A DNA stretch of 64,000 nt from Natronorubrum aibiense (GTDB taxonomy: Archaea > Halobacteriota > Halobacteria > Halobacteriales > Natrialbaceae). The position numbers and the translations under genes are program-made. The DNA lies in NCBI RefSeq assembly GCF_009392895.1, contig NZ_CP045489.1, positions 310,001 to 374,000 on the forward strand, given 5' to 3'. Positions 51,596 to 60,340 of this stretch are shown here, piece by piece. The notes below the pieces were generated by a model, which was given only the letters and a program-made list of their open reading frames with translations, had not been told where the DNA came from and did no database searches. Positions within the stretch are counted from its first letter, which is position 1; the number at the start of each line of letters is the position of its first letter.

Positions 51596-51794
51596 AATGC
51601 TGTAAGCGCTCTATCCGCTGTTTGCCGGCGTCTCGATTCTTCTACCTTGAATTCCGTAGTTGATAAATCCTATATTGATATATAGAAAATATGGCTCCCA
51701 GAAGTTGAGACTAGTCGTCTTAACGCATACGGTCATCGGCACGTTTCACGCCGGCGCCGCATTCGCTTATGAGACGGGGCGGTGTCCGTTGCGC

Positions 51795-52535
51795 ATGGCA
51801 GATTCGAACGACGATACGCTCGACCCGACGACGCCCGACCAGAGAGAGATCGGCCGCAAAATGGTCGACGAGGGCACAGGCCTCGGCTCGGTGATGGCCC
51901 ACGCGTACCGGGGCGAACTCGGCCGGGTGGATACGTGGCGACAGCGCCTCGACCAGACGACGACATGGGCGGTGACCGTGATGGCGGCGATCCTGACATG
52001 GGCGTTCTCAAATCCCGACAACCCTCACTATATCCTGTTGATCGGAATCATGGTCGTCGCGGTCTTCCTCGGCATCGAGGCGCGGCGGTACCGGGACTAC
52101 GATGTCTTTCGGGCGCGCGTTCGGATGCTTCAGGAGAATCTGCTTGCAACTGCCCTAGACCCGTCACGGGACGTCGAACGCACCGACTGGCGAGTAGAAT
52201 TGAGTCAGGACTACCGTGAGCCCACGGTGAAAGTATCGATGCAGGAGGCCCTCGCGAATCGCCTCCGGCGCGTGTATCTCGCACTGCTCGGCGTCCTCCT
52301 CGTCGCGTGGGTCTTCAGAGTGACCGCGTTCGCAGCGCGCGAAGACTGGGTCGAAACCGCCGCGATCGCTCGAATCCAGGGACTGGTCGTGATCGCGGTC
52401 GTCGTCGCGTTCTACGTCGCGCTGCTCGCGATCGCACTGTGGCCGCGAGAACGCCAGGCGAAGGGCGAATTCAGCAAAGGAGAGGAAGGCGACTGGAAGG
52501 ATTCGGACGCAAAAGACGAGTCGCGGAACCGATGA
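51795..52535 (+). CDS. DUF2270-type membrane protein
   Basis: This 246-aa protein begins 'MADSNDDTLDPTTPDQREIG'. Then come 'GLGSVMAHAYRGELGRVDTW', two central helices ('VMAAILTWAFSNPDNPHYIL') and two C-terminal helices, with 'FRARVRMLQENLLATAL' between them. This fits DUF2270, a family of predicted integral membrane proteins of unknown function. ATG 51795 is the family start; the frame further upstream is not protein-like. It overlaps the decayed HalOD1 gene by 4 bp. Confidence 0.85.
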   Translation: MADSNDDTLDPTTPDQREIGRKMVDEGTGLGSVMAHAYRGELGRVDTWRQRLDQTTTWAVTVMAAILTWAFSNPDNPHYILLIGIMVVAVFLGIEARRYRDYDVFRARVRMLQENLLATALDPSRDVERTDWRVELSQDYREPTVKVSMQEALANRLRRVYLALLGVLLVAWVFRVTAFAAREDWVETAAIARIQGLVVIAVVVAFYVALLAIALWPRERQAKGEFSKGEEGDWKDSDAKDESRNR

Positions 52536-52806
52536 TCGATCGATCACGCGAAACCGATTCGGGTCCGACCGCCCGCAACTAGACTACGAAATTGTGGTGC
52601 TGGCCGCCCTGAACGAGTAGTTCGCCGATGCGGAAGACGTCTCTTCGGCTGCCCTCGAGGCGCCGCTCAACGGCGTTGTGGATCCCGCTGCGCTGGACCG
52701 ATTGTTTGAATCGACTGCTACTGACGACTCGGTCCGAGGCGGACACGTTTCGTTTAGGTACCGAGGGCATGACGTGACATTATCTTTCCACCTCAAGCTG
52801 TCGTAA
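52532..52806 (+). pseudogene. HalOD1 domain pseudogene
   Basis: It starts with an ATGA overlap to DUF2270 ('MIDRSRETDSGPTARN'), then shifts frame to 'LDYEIVVLAALNE', TAG, 'FADAEDVSSAALEAPL', 'GVVDPAALDRLF' and 'HVSFRYRGHDVTLSF', ending at TAA 52804. The HalOD1 pattern is complete but broken by a frameshift (about 52581) and a nonsense codon (52618). 52807-53134 holds no gene I can support. Confidence 0.65.
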
Positions 52807-53134
52807 GAAGAGTTTAGGATTCGCTTCTACGACTCTCGACTAGTGTCATTTTCATGAATAACTACACCCTACGGTTGAATTACACAACGCTGAAAATCTG
52901 GAATCTGTTAGTCACTGAGCGATTCACACTCCTACTTGCCACCAACTTCTCCTCTGATCGGAGTGAAACAAAGCCATGCATCAAAATCATCCTCCGAGGT
53001 TGTGTTCGCTAGAAACGAATCAGGTGGAAATCAACGTCTGACACGCTCTAAAGCATACACAAAACAAAAAGGCGAATCTACCGCTACCTCTGTTGGCGAA
53101 GGTGATGTAAACTATAAGCCCGACAACCAATACA

Positions 53135-53302
53135 ATGAAGCCAAATAGAGTTCCCCGAACCACCACATGGCCTGACACAGCGTCAGTAACTTACGAGTGT
53201 GCCCGCTGTGGATGGACCGATCCCAGCACCGAGTTACAAGAACCAAACGGTGAGTGTCCTGAATGTCTCTCGTCGGCTGTGCAAGTGGTCGGCGATGACT
53301 AA
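53135..53302 (+). CDS. Rubrerythrin-like zinc-ribbon microprotein
   Basis: This 55-aa protein begins 'MKPNRVPRTTTWPDTASVTY' and carries 'CARCGWTD' and 'CPECLSSA', a two-knuckle rubredoxin-like zinc ribbon. Haloarchaeal genomes contain many such 'rubrerythrin-like' small proteins. It overlaps the next gene by 8 bp (ATGACTAA), so it is the first gene of a compact operon of three. Confidence 0.75.
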   Translation: MKPNRVPRTTTWPDTASVTYECARCGWTDPSTELQEPNGECPECLSSAVQVVGDD

Positions 53303-53570
53303 TACCGACCCTCGCTCGCCTGCCGAACGTATGGATAGTTTCGCAGCCGAAGTCGACACACTCGACGGTGCCGCGGCCACGAGCCACGATCGCGAGGTCT
53401 CGGTGACAGTCGTCGAAAAGGAATCGAACCTGTCGGTCGACCTCCGATCCGTGTTTGAGACCGCAACCCGGTATGGAATGGTGGCCTTCGACGGCGATGC
53501 AGCGAGCAACAAAGCAGAGTTGCATTTCAAGCCCGCCGACGTCGTGTTCGACGGTGATTACGATGTCTGA
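53295..53570 (+). CDS. Small haloarchaeal beta-rich protein
   Basis: This 91-aa acidic protein begins 'MTNTDPRSPAERMDSFAAEV' and contains 'REVSVTVVEKESNLSVDLRS', 'ATRYGMVAFDGDAAS' and 'KAELHFKPADVV'. The family is not named with certainty. It overlaps both neighbours by 8 bp, so translation is coupled across the three genes. The longer frame to 53199 lies within the zinc-ribbon gene. Confidence 0.68.
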   Translation: MTNTDPRSPAERMDSFAAEVDTLDGAAATSHDREVSVTVVEKESNLSVDLRSVFETATRYGMVAFDGDAASNKAELHFKPADVVFDGDYDV

Positions 53571-53673
53571 CCGTACCTACGAGTGTCCTTCTCCCGACGA
53601 CTGTCCGTTCGTGGGTGAGAGTGCGACCGACCTCCGACCTCCTCGAGCACTCGCGTCGGCGGCGATCGCATAG
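53563..53673 (+). CDS. 36-aa Cys-containing microprotein, possibly truncated
   Basis: It begins 'MSDRTYECPSPDDCPFVGES' with one C-x5-C pair, like the start of haloarchaeal C2H2-type small proteins. After 'ATDL' another frame would read 'LEHSRRR', closer to a finger helix, so the present ending may result from a frameshift. It overlaps the upstream gene by 8 bp (ATGTCTGA). Confidence 0.4.
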   Translation: MSDRTYECPSPDDCPFVGESATDLRPPRALASAAIA

Positions 53674-53990
53674 CACAGACACAATCCCGAAAAAGTGAAC
53701 GCGAGCAACACAAGCATGAGGAGCGGCTCGAAGAACATAGCCCAGGCCAATATTCATTCACGCTCGCTATATTTCTTTTCTATTCTGCGGACAGAATATT
53801 GAAACTATTAAAATGTTTTATGAAGCTAAATAGAGCAGAATACCGCTTTTCAGTGCCCAATACGAACGATCGGCCGTGTTGAATCGCCATACGGCGTTGG
53901 ATTTTACTGTTTGACGATTCGCTTGATGTTATAGACCGACGTTACGCTCGTTCGGAAGGTTCTTTTTGCTGTCGAGTACACCGTAATTCG

Positions 53991-55169
53991 GTGCCCTCCC
54001 GAAGAGCCCTCCTGTCGGCCATCGGTACTGCCGCCTCCATCGGAACGGCCGGCTGTATCGGTCAGATTCGACGCGAACTTGCGGGCTATACCCCGATCGA
54101 AGGTCCCTGTGACGCTCCAACTGGAACGTGGCCGACCGCCGGTGGTGACCCCGGACGCACCGGTCGGACTACCACTGTTCAGCCAGCACCTGACGCCACC
54201 GCTGTGGACCTGCTTGCCAGCGTCCGTGACGAGGAGGGGCAGCAGCAACACGCCTTGTCTCTCCCTGTAGTCGCAGATGGAATAGCGTATATCTCCGTAA
54301 CCGGTGGACTTGTCGCGGTTGACCTCAACGCGCCGATGGACGGGCCGATCTGGAGTCGAGATCTCGATGTCGGCATCACTGCCGCACCGGTACTCGCCTG
54401 TGGAGCTATCTTTATCCCAGGAACGGATCACCTGACTGCTCTCAACAGTACCTCGGGCGAACGGTATTGGCGAGCTGACGCCGTCGGTTTCAGCGATACC
54501 TCTGCCGCAGTTCTCGAGAACAGCATCTACGTCGCTGGATTCAGTCCCGCCGCCGTCGACATCCGTACTGGAACGGTTCAATGGCTCGAGGGTGCCGGCG
54601 AAACGCTGGCCCTCGACGACGACGGTATCTACACAACCCGAAGCGACTCGCAGGTCAGCGGTATCTTCGCGTACGACCTGAACGGCGAAGAGCGCTGGCG
54701 CGTTTCGGGTGAGTTTGTTGGGTCCGCCTCAGTTCTCGATGGAACGGTCTGGGTCGCCGACTGCCAGGGGACAGCCTACGCTATCGACGCCAGAACCGGA
54801 GAGGTATACTGGTCTCAGTCGCTTCCCGGTGTCAACAAAATCGACGCCGGACTTGCGGTGGCTGGAGACGAGGTATTCGTTCCCGCCGGTACCGGGACCA
54901 CGAGCGTGGCACTTGATGCCGCCACGGGCGAGATCCGCTGGGCTGTCGATACCGGCATCGTCACCGGCCGTCCAGTGGTCGGTGACGACTGGGTCGCGTT
55001 CGGGCGGACAAACGACGGGGTCAGCGTCTACGACCGATCGACAGGCGAAGAGCGAATCACCTGGTCGCGCACCGAGTACCATCTCGGCACGATCGGTGGG
55101 CTCGTCCCGGTCAAAGAGGGGTTCGTGATTTGGGAGAGATCCTCCTTGGGACTCTCGCTGCTTCGCTGA
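53991..55169 (+). CDS. PQQ-type beta-propeller lipoprotein
   Basis: This 392-aa protein starts at a GTG and has a Tat/lipobox signal ('SRRALLSAIGTAASIGTAGC'). The rest is a chain of PQQ-like blades of the type 'GTVWVADCQGTAYAIDARTG', 'TTSVALDAATGEIRWAVDTG' and 'GVSVYDRSTGEERITW'. It lacks the metal and PQQ ligands of dehydrogenases, so it is probably a surface beta-propeller used for binding rather than catalysis. It is a paralogue of 55773-57086. 53674-53990 upstream shows no other gene. Confidence 0.85.
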   Translation: MPSRRALLSAIGTAASIGTAGCIGQIRRELAGYTPIEGPCDAPTGTWPTAGGDPGRTGRTTTVQPAPDATAVDLLASVRDEEGQQQHALSLPVVADGIAYISVTGGLVAVDLNAPMDGPIWSRDLDVGITAAPVLACGAIFIPGTDHLTALNSTSGERYWRADAVGFSDTSAAVLENSIYVAGFSPAAVDIRTGTVQWLEGAGETLALDDDGIYTTRSDSQVSGIFAYDLNGEERWRVSGEFVGSASVLDGTVWVADCQGTAYAIDARTGEVYWSQSLPGVNKIDAGLAVAGDEVFVPAGTGTTSVALDAATGEIRWAVDTGIVTGRPVVGDDWVAFGRTNDGVSVYDRSTGEERITWSRTEYHLGTIGGLVPVKEGFVIWERSSLGLSLLR

Positions 55170-55306
55170 CGGATACACGTCAGAATTGAGTGTGAATACG
55201 GTATGTTCGAGAAGTGAAAAAGTTAGACAGGTGATCGTGGAGCGGTAATCAATACAGCATCCGGGAGAAAGATACGTCTACCAGATAGATGGTGTGTCGG
55301 CTCGAT

Positions 55307-55522
55307 TCAAAGCTTGGCAGCGATTGTTTCGATTGCTAACACGAACCGGTAAAGAAGATACACTACAAACAGGAGGATGCCAAGTTTGAAAATTTCAATC
55401 CACACTGAAAGCAATGGGATGGGGCTTCCCATAATAAGAATTCCATATACGAGACTGGCTATGAACAGTACCGATACCGTTTGAATCATCCGTGTTGGGA
55501 TATCGAACTCTCCAAGTTCCAT
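55307..55522 (-). CDS. 71-aa two-helix membrane protein
   Basis: Beginning 'MELGEFDIPTRMIQTVSVLF', it has hydrophobic segments at about 13-31 and 42-62, and ends 'IETIAAKL'. Family unknown. It is a lone minus-strand gene between two plus-strand propeller genes. A fragment of the dispersed motif (ATAGTTACCGCG) is at 55617-55628. Confidence 0.62.
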   Translation of the reverse strand: MELGEFDIPTRMIQTVSVLFIASLVYGILIMGSPIPLLSVWIEIFKLGILLFVVYLLYRFVLAIETIAAKL

Positions 55523-55772
55523 ACATCACATTAATATCGTCCTCACAAAAATTTTCATAGTCACGACTAGAATTAGATGTAATCTTTTCAAGGTCTGCCT
55601 CTGCACATTCGAATCTATAGTTACCGCGAGCGCTGCGTCAGACACCTTGAGGTTCTGGAACCGTGGTATCCGACTTCGAGAAGACCTTACTGGCGGATGA
55701 GTCCTCGTCTCCGACAACGCTCGTGACGGGCGACCAAAACATATATTTTACAATTTTGTCACTCTTGTACCA

Positions 55773-57086
55773 ATGCCCTCTACCCGCCGGTCGATTCTCG
55801 CAACGTGTACCACCGGGATCGGTGCACTCGCAGGGTGCATCTCGACCGAGAAACCGACCGCCGACGGCAACTGGCCCAGACGCACGCTGAATAATTCCCA
55901 CAGCGGGTACTCGACCACAGAGGGTCCGACGACGGACCTCCACACAGTCTGGCACCGGGAGCGATTGCGTAGCGGCGGGGTCGATCCCTCTCCGGTTGTC
56001 GACGACGGCGTGCTCTACTTTGCCTACTCACAGGAGTCGCGAAGTGACGAACGCGGCGGGGCGTGGATCGAGGCGTTCGACGCGGCGACCGGCGACTCCC
56101 GGTGGACGACCGAACTCTTCCGGACCGACGAGTTCCACTACTTTTACCACTCGGATTCGACGGTCGTCGACGGCGACCGGATAATCCTCCAGACCAAGCC
56201 TGGGCTGACGATGCTCACCACCGACGGGGAGGTCCAGTGGACTTTCGACAATCTCTCTCGTGGCCAGCAATTGCCCGATGCCGTCACGCCCGTCGTGACC
56301 GACGACGTCGTCGTGACGGGGACATACAGCACAGTCGTCGACGACCACCAAGACGAAACAGTCTATGGCATCGATCCCGCGACCGGGGACGAACGCTGGA
56401 GCGTGCCCTTCCCCGAGCGGACAAGCATGTGGCAACTGGCCGGCACCGACGACATGGTCTACGTTCCGTTCTCTCACGACGGGCTCGCCGCGCTCGATCT
56501 GGCGACCGGCGAGGAACGCTGGCGCTGGGAGGGGCCTATCACCGGGACCCCGACCGTGGTCAACGACCTGCTGCTCGTACCGCTCTGGCACCAGGACGAC
56601 GATCAGCACACGCTCGTCGCGCTGGACCGCGATGACCGATCGCTTCGCTGGCAGCGGTCGATCGGACCCCGCTGGTCAGATGCGGGAGTAACCGTCGCTG
56701 ACGGGCTGATCTATCATGCCGCAGCTTTCGGCCTCGAGGCCCGCCGTCTCGAGACGGGCGAGCGGGTGTGGCGGTTTGGTCCCGACGAGGGCAAGCGCCC
56801 GCAGGGCGAGCCACAGGTCGATCTCGTCTCGACGCCGGTCGTTTCCGGTGATGCAGTCTACGCCACGGGCTGGATCCAGCGGGATACGATGTACGGGCAC
56901 CTGTTCGTCGTTGACGCTGCAACGGGCGCGGAATTCGGTCGCGCAGAGCTGGGCCGCAACGAAGACGCCGGTAAGGGGACTCCGGCAGTCACCTCTGACC
57001 TCGTTTTCCTCGGGTCGAACCGCGGAAACCTCCACGCGTTCGGCGAGTGCTCGTTCGAGGTAGCCGGTCGCTGTCTGGTTGGCTGA
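55773..57086 (+). CDS. PQQ-type beta-propeller lipoprotein
   Basis: This 437-aa protein has a Tat/lipobox signal ('TRRSILATCTTGIGALAGC') and about seven to eight PQQ-like blades such as 'VVDDHQDETVYGIDPATGDE', 'GLAALDLATGEERWRW' and 'LFVVDAATGAEFGRA'. Like its neighbour it has no evident catalytic ligand set. It is probably displayed on the outer face of the membrane. The gene's higher GC content and stronger codon bias than 53991-55169 suggest different ages or sources. It is followed by 270 bp with no gene that I can support. Confidence 0.88.
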   Translation: MPSTRRSILATCTTGIGALAGCISTEKPTADGNWPRRTLNNSHSGYSTTEGPTTDLHTVWHRERLRSGGVDPSPVVDDGVLYFAYSQESRSDERGGAWIEAFDAATGDSRWTTELFRTDEFHYFYHSDSTVVDGDRIILQTKPGLTMLTTDGEVQWTFDNLSRGQQLPDAVTPVVTDDVVVTGTYSTVVDDHQDETVYGIDPATGDERWSVPFPERTSMWQLAGTDDMVYVPFSHDGLAALDLATGEERWRWEGPITGTPTVVNDLLLVPLWHQDDDQHTLVALDRDDRSLRWQRSIGPRWSDAGVTVADGLIYHAAAFGLEARRLETGERVWRFGPDEGKRPQGEPQVDLVSTPVVSGDAVYATGWIQRDTMYGHLFVVDAATGAEFGRAELGRNEDAGKGTPAVTSDLVFLGSNRGNLHAFGECSFEVAGRCLVG

Positions 57087-57356
57087 CGCACACGGACGGG
57101 CAGCCACCAGATGTGTGGCGCAACAGGGGTCAGTAGCATCCCCGATCGGCGAGATACTGACAGACTTGCGCCCTCTATTCGGCACGCTTCCGTAGACATC
57201 ACTCGAGCCAAATAGAACCCTCGCTGCCTGATAAGCAGGCGTAGTTGACGCAAGATGCCATCATCTGCTACAAGTATCGAGCCGATAGTTCCTAAGGTCA
57301 AGACAATAATATAGATATCATAATACTTTACCAGGGACTAATAGTCGTTCAACACA

Positions 57357-58067
57357 ATGCAGCCCTTCACACCACTTTTCCGCCCTGATCGGTTCTTCGC
57401 CGAGCGGGACTTCCGCACCAGACGCATTATAGCCGTCAGTCTCCTACTCGTCTTCTCGCACCCGATCGGGGTATGGGGTATCAGTTGGATACTCCAGGAG
57501 CGTATTGACGGGACAGTTATGGTCGATAATCCAAACCGACCGTCAGAGAGTTTCTGCAAGGCTGCCCCGGGATCGATAGAGACAGGGTGTGATGCACCCG
57601 CTCAGGTTGACCGAAACGTCGATACTCTCCTCTCGGAGGCTACTGGTCAAGTCATCGGACTTGTCTTCCTTGGCATACTCATTGTGATCGTTCTAGCAGG
57701 CTGTCTGCTCCATGCGGGGTCATGGTTACTTGACGGTGAGGGCGGGGCAGCGACATCATTCGCCGTCGCGATCTGGGGGCTGGTCCCGATCCTGTTCAAT
57801 CTTCTCCTCGGTGTCGGCCTCCTCTACATGATGATTGACCCTGTGACGGTGACGCCAGATAGTAATCCGACCGTGTGGATGGACGAGTTCCAAGCGGACC
57901 TCAAACCGTTAGAACAGTTGAAACCGCTATTCACCGGAATCACAACTCTGTGGAGTGGGATAATCTGGCGATTTGGACTTCTGCACAAACGGGGGTTAGC
58001 ACCGGGAGAGGCGACCGGTCTGGCCGAAAGTGTAGCGTTGGTCTTCTGGTTACTCACCCTCATTTAA
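57357..58067 (+). CDS. Yip1-domain membrane protein
   Basis: This 236-aa protein starts 'MQPFTPLFRPDRFFAERDFR', the usual beginning of haloarchaeal YIP1-family proteins ('FFxxR'), and has about five membrane segments. 'VIVLAGCLLHAGSWLLDGEG' and 'TSFAVAIWGLVPILFNLLLG' match the family core. Function is unknown in archaea. The M48 protease gene follows after 5 bp, so the two form an operon. Confidence 0.85.
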   Translation: MQPFTPLFRPDRFFAERDFRTRRIIAVSLLLVFSHPIGVWGISWILQERIDGTVMVDNPNRPSESFCKAAPGSIETGCDAPAQVDRNVDTLLSEATGQVIGLVFLGILIVIVLAGCLLHAGSWLLDGEGGAATSFAVAIWGLVPILFNLLLGVGLLYMMIDPVTVTPDSNPTVWMDEFQADLKPLEQLKPLFTGITTLWSGIIWRFGLLHKRGLAPGEATGLAESVALVFWLLTLI

Positions 58068-58072
58068 TTACC

Positions 58073-59050
58073 ATGCCCTCCAGACCAACCACTCTTCAAT
58101 TACGGATGGTCGCTGCCCTCCTTGGACTCGCCCTCGTCTTAGTTGGATTCCTTCTGGGAGTGTGGGTTGTGTTCTACGGTGTACTCGTCCTTCTTGAGAT
58201 TACGAATGCCTTTCAGATAGCAGTCATTATTACTGTTGCAACGCTTTTGACGATCGGCTATCTCGAGTACAGACAGCTCGAGACCATTGAACGACGTGCA
58301 GATGCTTATCCAGTGAATCGGGAGACAGCACCAGAAGTGTATCAAACAGCGACACGAGTTGCTGCCCAACTCAACGTCCCTGTCCCAACGATTGCTATCT
58401 CAGACCGAGATGTGCCTGAAGCATTAGCGATTGGGTTCCGACCAGAAAACATCCATCTGGTACTCTCTCTTGGGACAATCAAGGCACTGGACGGGCAGGA
58501 GGAACTCGAGGCAGTGATTGCGCACGAACTCGCTCACGTCAGAAACCGAGACGCGATGATCATGACGGTTGTGTCACTTCCTGTTGTTCTCGCTAATGGA
58601 CTGCGATCACGAATCACACAGATAGAAAATCCAGGGGCAGTTGGTATTGTGACCGTACCGCTTGGGTTTTTATCAACCGGCGTTTGGGTTGTCGGGAGAA
58701 CGATCACAGCTCGTCTGTCTCGAGCCAGAGAACGAGCGGCAGATCAGGCAGCGGCGGAGGTTACCGGATCACCTGCTGCCCTCGCCATCGCACTCCAACG
58801 ACTCGATGACGAAATCGCAGGCACACCGACTCGTGACCTTCGTGAAGCTTCGAGTGTCTCTTCGTTATCTGTTCTGCCACTTGACCCAAAGGAACCTGAA
58901 AAAGTCATGCTTGGACCAGACGGAGACACTGAGCCGTCGTATTGGTGGCTCAGACGGTGGACACACCGACTCAAACGCTATCTCTTTGGAACACACCCGC
59001 CAACCGACGAACGAATCAAGGCGCTCTCAGAACTCGAGCGCAAACAGTGA
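58073..59050 (+). CDS. M48-family membrane metalloprotease
   Basis: This 325-aa protease of the HtpX type begins 'MPSRPTTLQLRMVAALLGLA', with two N-terminal helices. The zinc motif is in 'VIAHELAHVRNRDAMIM', the third ligand region in 'RARERAADQAAAEVTGSPAA', and the end has 'FGTHPPTDERIKALSELERK'. It is a shorter relative of 7535-8773. The start at ATG 58073 lies 5 bp after the Yip1 stop; a longer frame from 57875 overlaps that gene. Its stop codon TGA is also the first bases of an IS200/IS605-like end (GTGAACC). Confidence 0.92.
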   Translation: MPSRPTTLQLRMVAALLGLALVLVGFLLGVWVVFYGVLVLLEITNAFQIAVIITVATLLTIGYLEYRQLETIERRADAYPVNRETAPEVYQTATRVAAQLNVPVPTIAISDRDVPEALAIGFRPENIHLVLSLGTIKALDGQEELEAVIAHELAHVRNRDAMIMTVVSLPVVLANGLRSRITQIENPGAVGIVTVPLGFLSTGVWVVGRTITARLSRARERAADQAAAEVTGSPAALAIALQRLDDEIAGTPTRDLREASSVSSLSVLPLDPKEPEKVMLGPDGDTEPSYWWLRRWTHRLKRYLFGTHPPTDERIKALSELERKQ

Positions 59051-59099
59051 ACCACCTCGAGGTTACGCCTCGAGGCACTCGGCCTGCCTTCCTGTAGAG
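59047..59099 (-). mobile_element. IS200/IS605-like end (copy C) abutting the M48 gene
   Basis: GTGAACCACCTCGAGG, TTACG, CCTCGAGG, then CACTCGGCCTGCC and CTGTAGAG. It is inverse to 8867-8919 and well conserved. The M48 stop codon lies inside its first bases, so insertion of this element may have fixed the present end of the protease. Confidence 0.55.
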
Positions 59100-59135
59100 A
59101 AGAAGGACTTACAGTCTTCCGTGTTCGGGACGGTA

Positions 59136-59570
59136 TTATCGCCCAAGAAGACTACCGTCGGCGTACTTTTCCTCGTACTCGGTATCGTCGGCGATAAGCA
59201 TCAGAATTCCCTCAACTAGGCCAAGCACTGCGGGGATACCCGTCCAGAAGAAACAGAGGTAGAGTACGCCGAGTTTCATGTTTCCCTGGTAAAATTTATG
59301 TGCCCCCAAGCCGCCGAGTAGTAGCGCCAGAACGCCGGCCGCGATCTTGTCTGAATCTGCCGATCCCTGCACGGAAGGCTGTCGAACACCACAGTCCGGA
59401 CAGATTTCCGCCTGCTTGGTTATCAGGGTCCCGCACTCGACACAGTACTTCTCGTTTTCAGCCCGCTCGTCATAACTTCCCTCGAGAGATATGGTTTGAT
59501 TGACCCCGCAGTTGGTACACAACTCTGCATCGTCGGCGATCTGCTCGCCACAATTAATACAGTACTTCAT
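59136..59570 (-). CDS. Double zinc-ribbon and TM2 domain protein
   Basis: This 144-aa protein has two zinc ribbons ('CINCGEQIADDAELCTNCG' and 'CVECGTLITKQAEICPDCG'). A TM2 domain follows ('AAGVLALLLGGLGAHKFYQG', 'GVLYLCFFWTGIPAVLGLVE') with two helices. TM2 proteins carry a conserved 'G-x-x-G-x-H-x-F/Y' motif, present here. The substrate or partner is unknown. It is a lone, intact gene. Confidence 0.88.
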   Translation of the reverse strand: MKYCINCGEQIADDAELCTNCGVNQTISLEGSYDERAENEKYCVECGTLITKQAEICPDCGVRQPSVQGSADSDKIAAGVLALLLGGLGAHKFYQGNMKLGVLYLCFFWTGIPAVLGLVEGILMLIADDTEYEEKYADGSLLGR

Positions 59571-59629
59571 GTAGTGAAGACTGACTTCTTCTCAGACTCG
59601 ACATAAGTACCTGATCGTTTGGACTCGCA

Positions 59630-60067
59630 TCACCACGAAGATAAGATCGAACTGAAAGCGATGATACCATATACGAGACCAATACCGAGAACGGCAACCG
59701 AAGAGTCGAACAGCAACAACGCGAGTCCAAGTCCGTATCCAGAGCCGAGTAACGCACCAGTTACGGTTCGAACGATATTATAGCCCCGCCGGTCGCGGAA
59801 CGTCGTAACTGCCCAGTCGACAAACGAGGGAACAGGCAGCAACGCAACAGCGAGAAGCGCATCGGTGCCTCGAAACATGATGCTATACGAGAGAAGTCCC
59901 ATGGCGATCCCTGGATAGATGCCCAGACACCGCGCGCAGATGTGAACACGGTGACCGAAGACAGAAGGTGAATAACACCGATAGAATTCAGACGGAAGGT
60001 GGTGTGCGAGCACGAATCGGCGCGTCTTGCTCAGACCCTTTCGTAGCTCTGCAGTATCGATCCGCAT
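59630..60067 (-). CDS. DUF2085-type membrane protein
   Basis: This 145-aa protein begins 'MRIDTAELRKGLSKTRRFVL' and has the family motif 'HHLPSEFYRCYS' with 'FGHRVHICARCLGIYPG' (His and Cys ligands), then four membrane segments. DUF2085 proteins are membrane proteins of unknown function with a likely metal site made by the conserved HH, C and CxxC. ATG 60065-60067 is preferred over an upstream frame to 60166. Confidence 0.85.
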   Translation of the reverse strand: MRIDTAELRKGLSKTRRFVLAHHLPSEFYRCYSPSVFGHRVHICARCLGIYPGIAMGLLSYSIMFRGTDALLAVALLPVPSFVDWAVTTFRDRRGYNIVRTVTGALLGSGYGLGLALLLFDSSVAVLGIGLVYGIIAFSSILSSW

Positions 60068-60340
60068 AGGACGATTCTCGCAGAGTGACGGGATGTATCT
60101 ACTGGACTCACGGCGGATCATCCATGCCACGTCTGCGATAGATCGATTGTTCTGATATGTTCTCAAGGTCTTGACGCTGGCTGGTGTGGACTGTATCTAG
60201 GAAGACGGCGAGAGACTCGAGAGTGGCACCGCGGTCGAATCGACAGTTGATGAAAGGTACTTTTTTAACGAGTTGTCTTGTCTTGAATGTAGTATGGATG
60301 CACTCCTGCCTATAGCAGTACACACGGCGAGGTGGCCACC

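Noticed and set aside
50388-51600. tRNA gene as integration target beside the integrase
   Set aside because: I looked for tRNA-like arms and a CCA-less acceptor stem on both sides of the integrase and found none.
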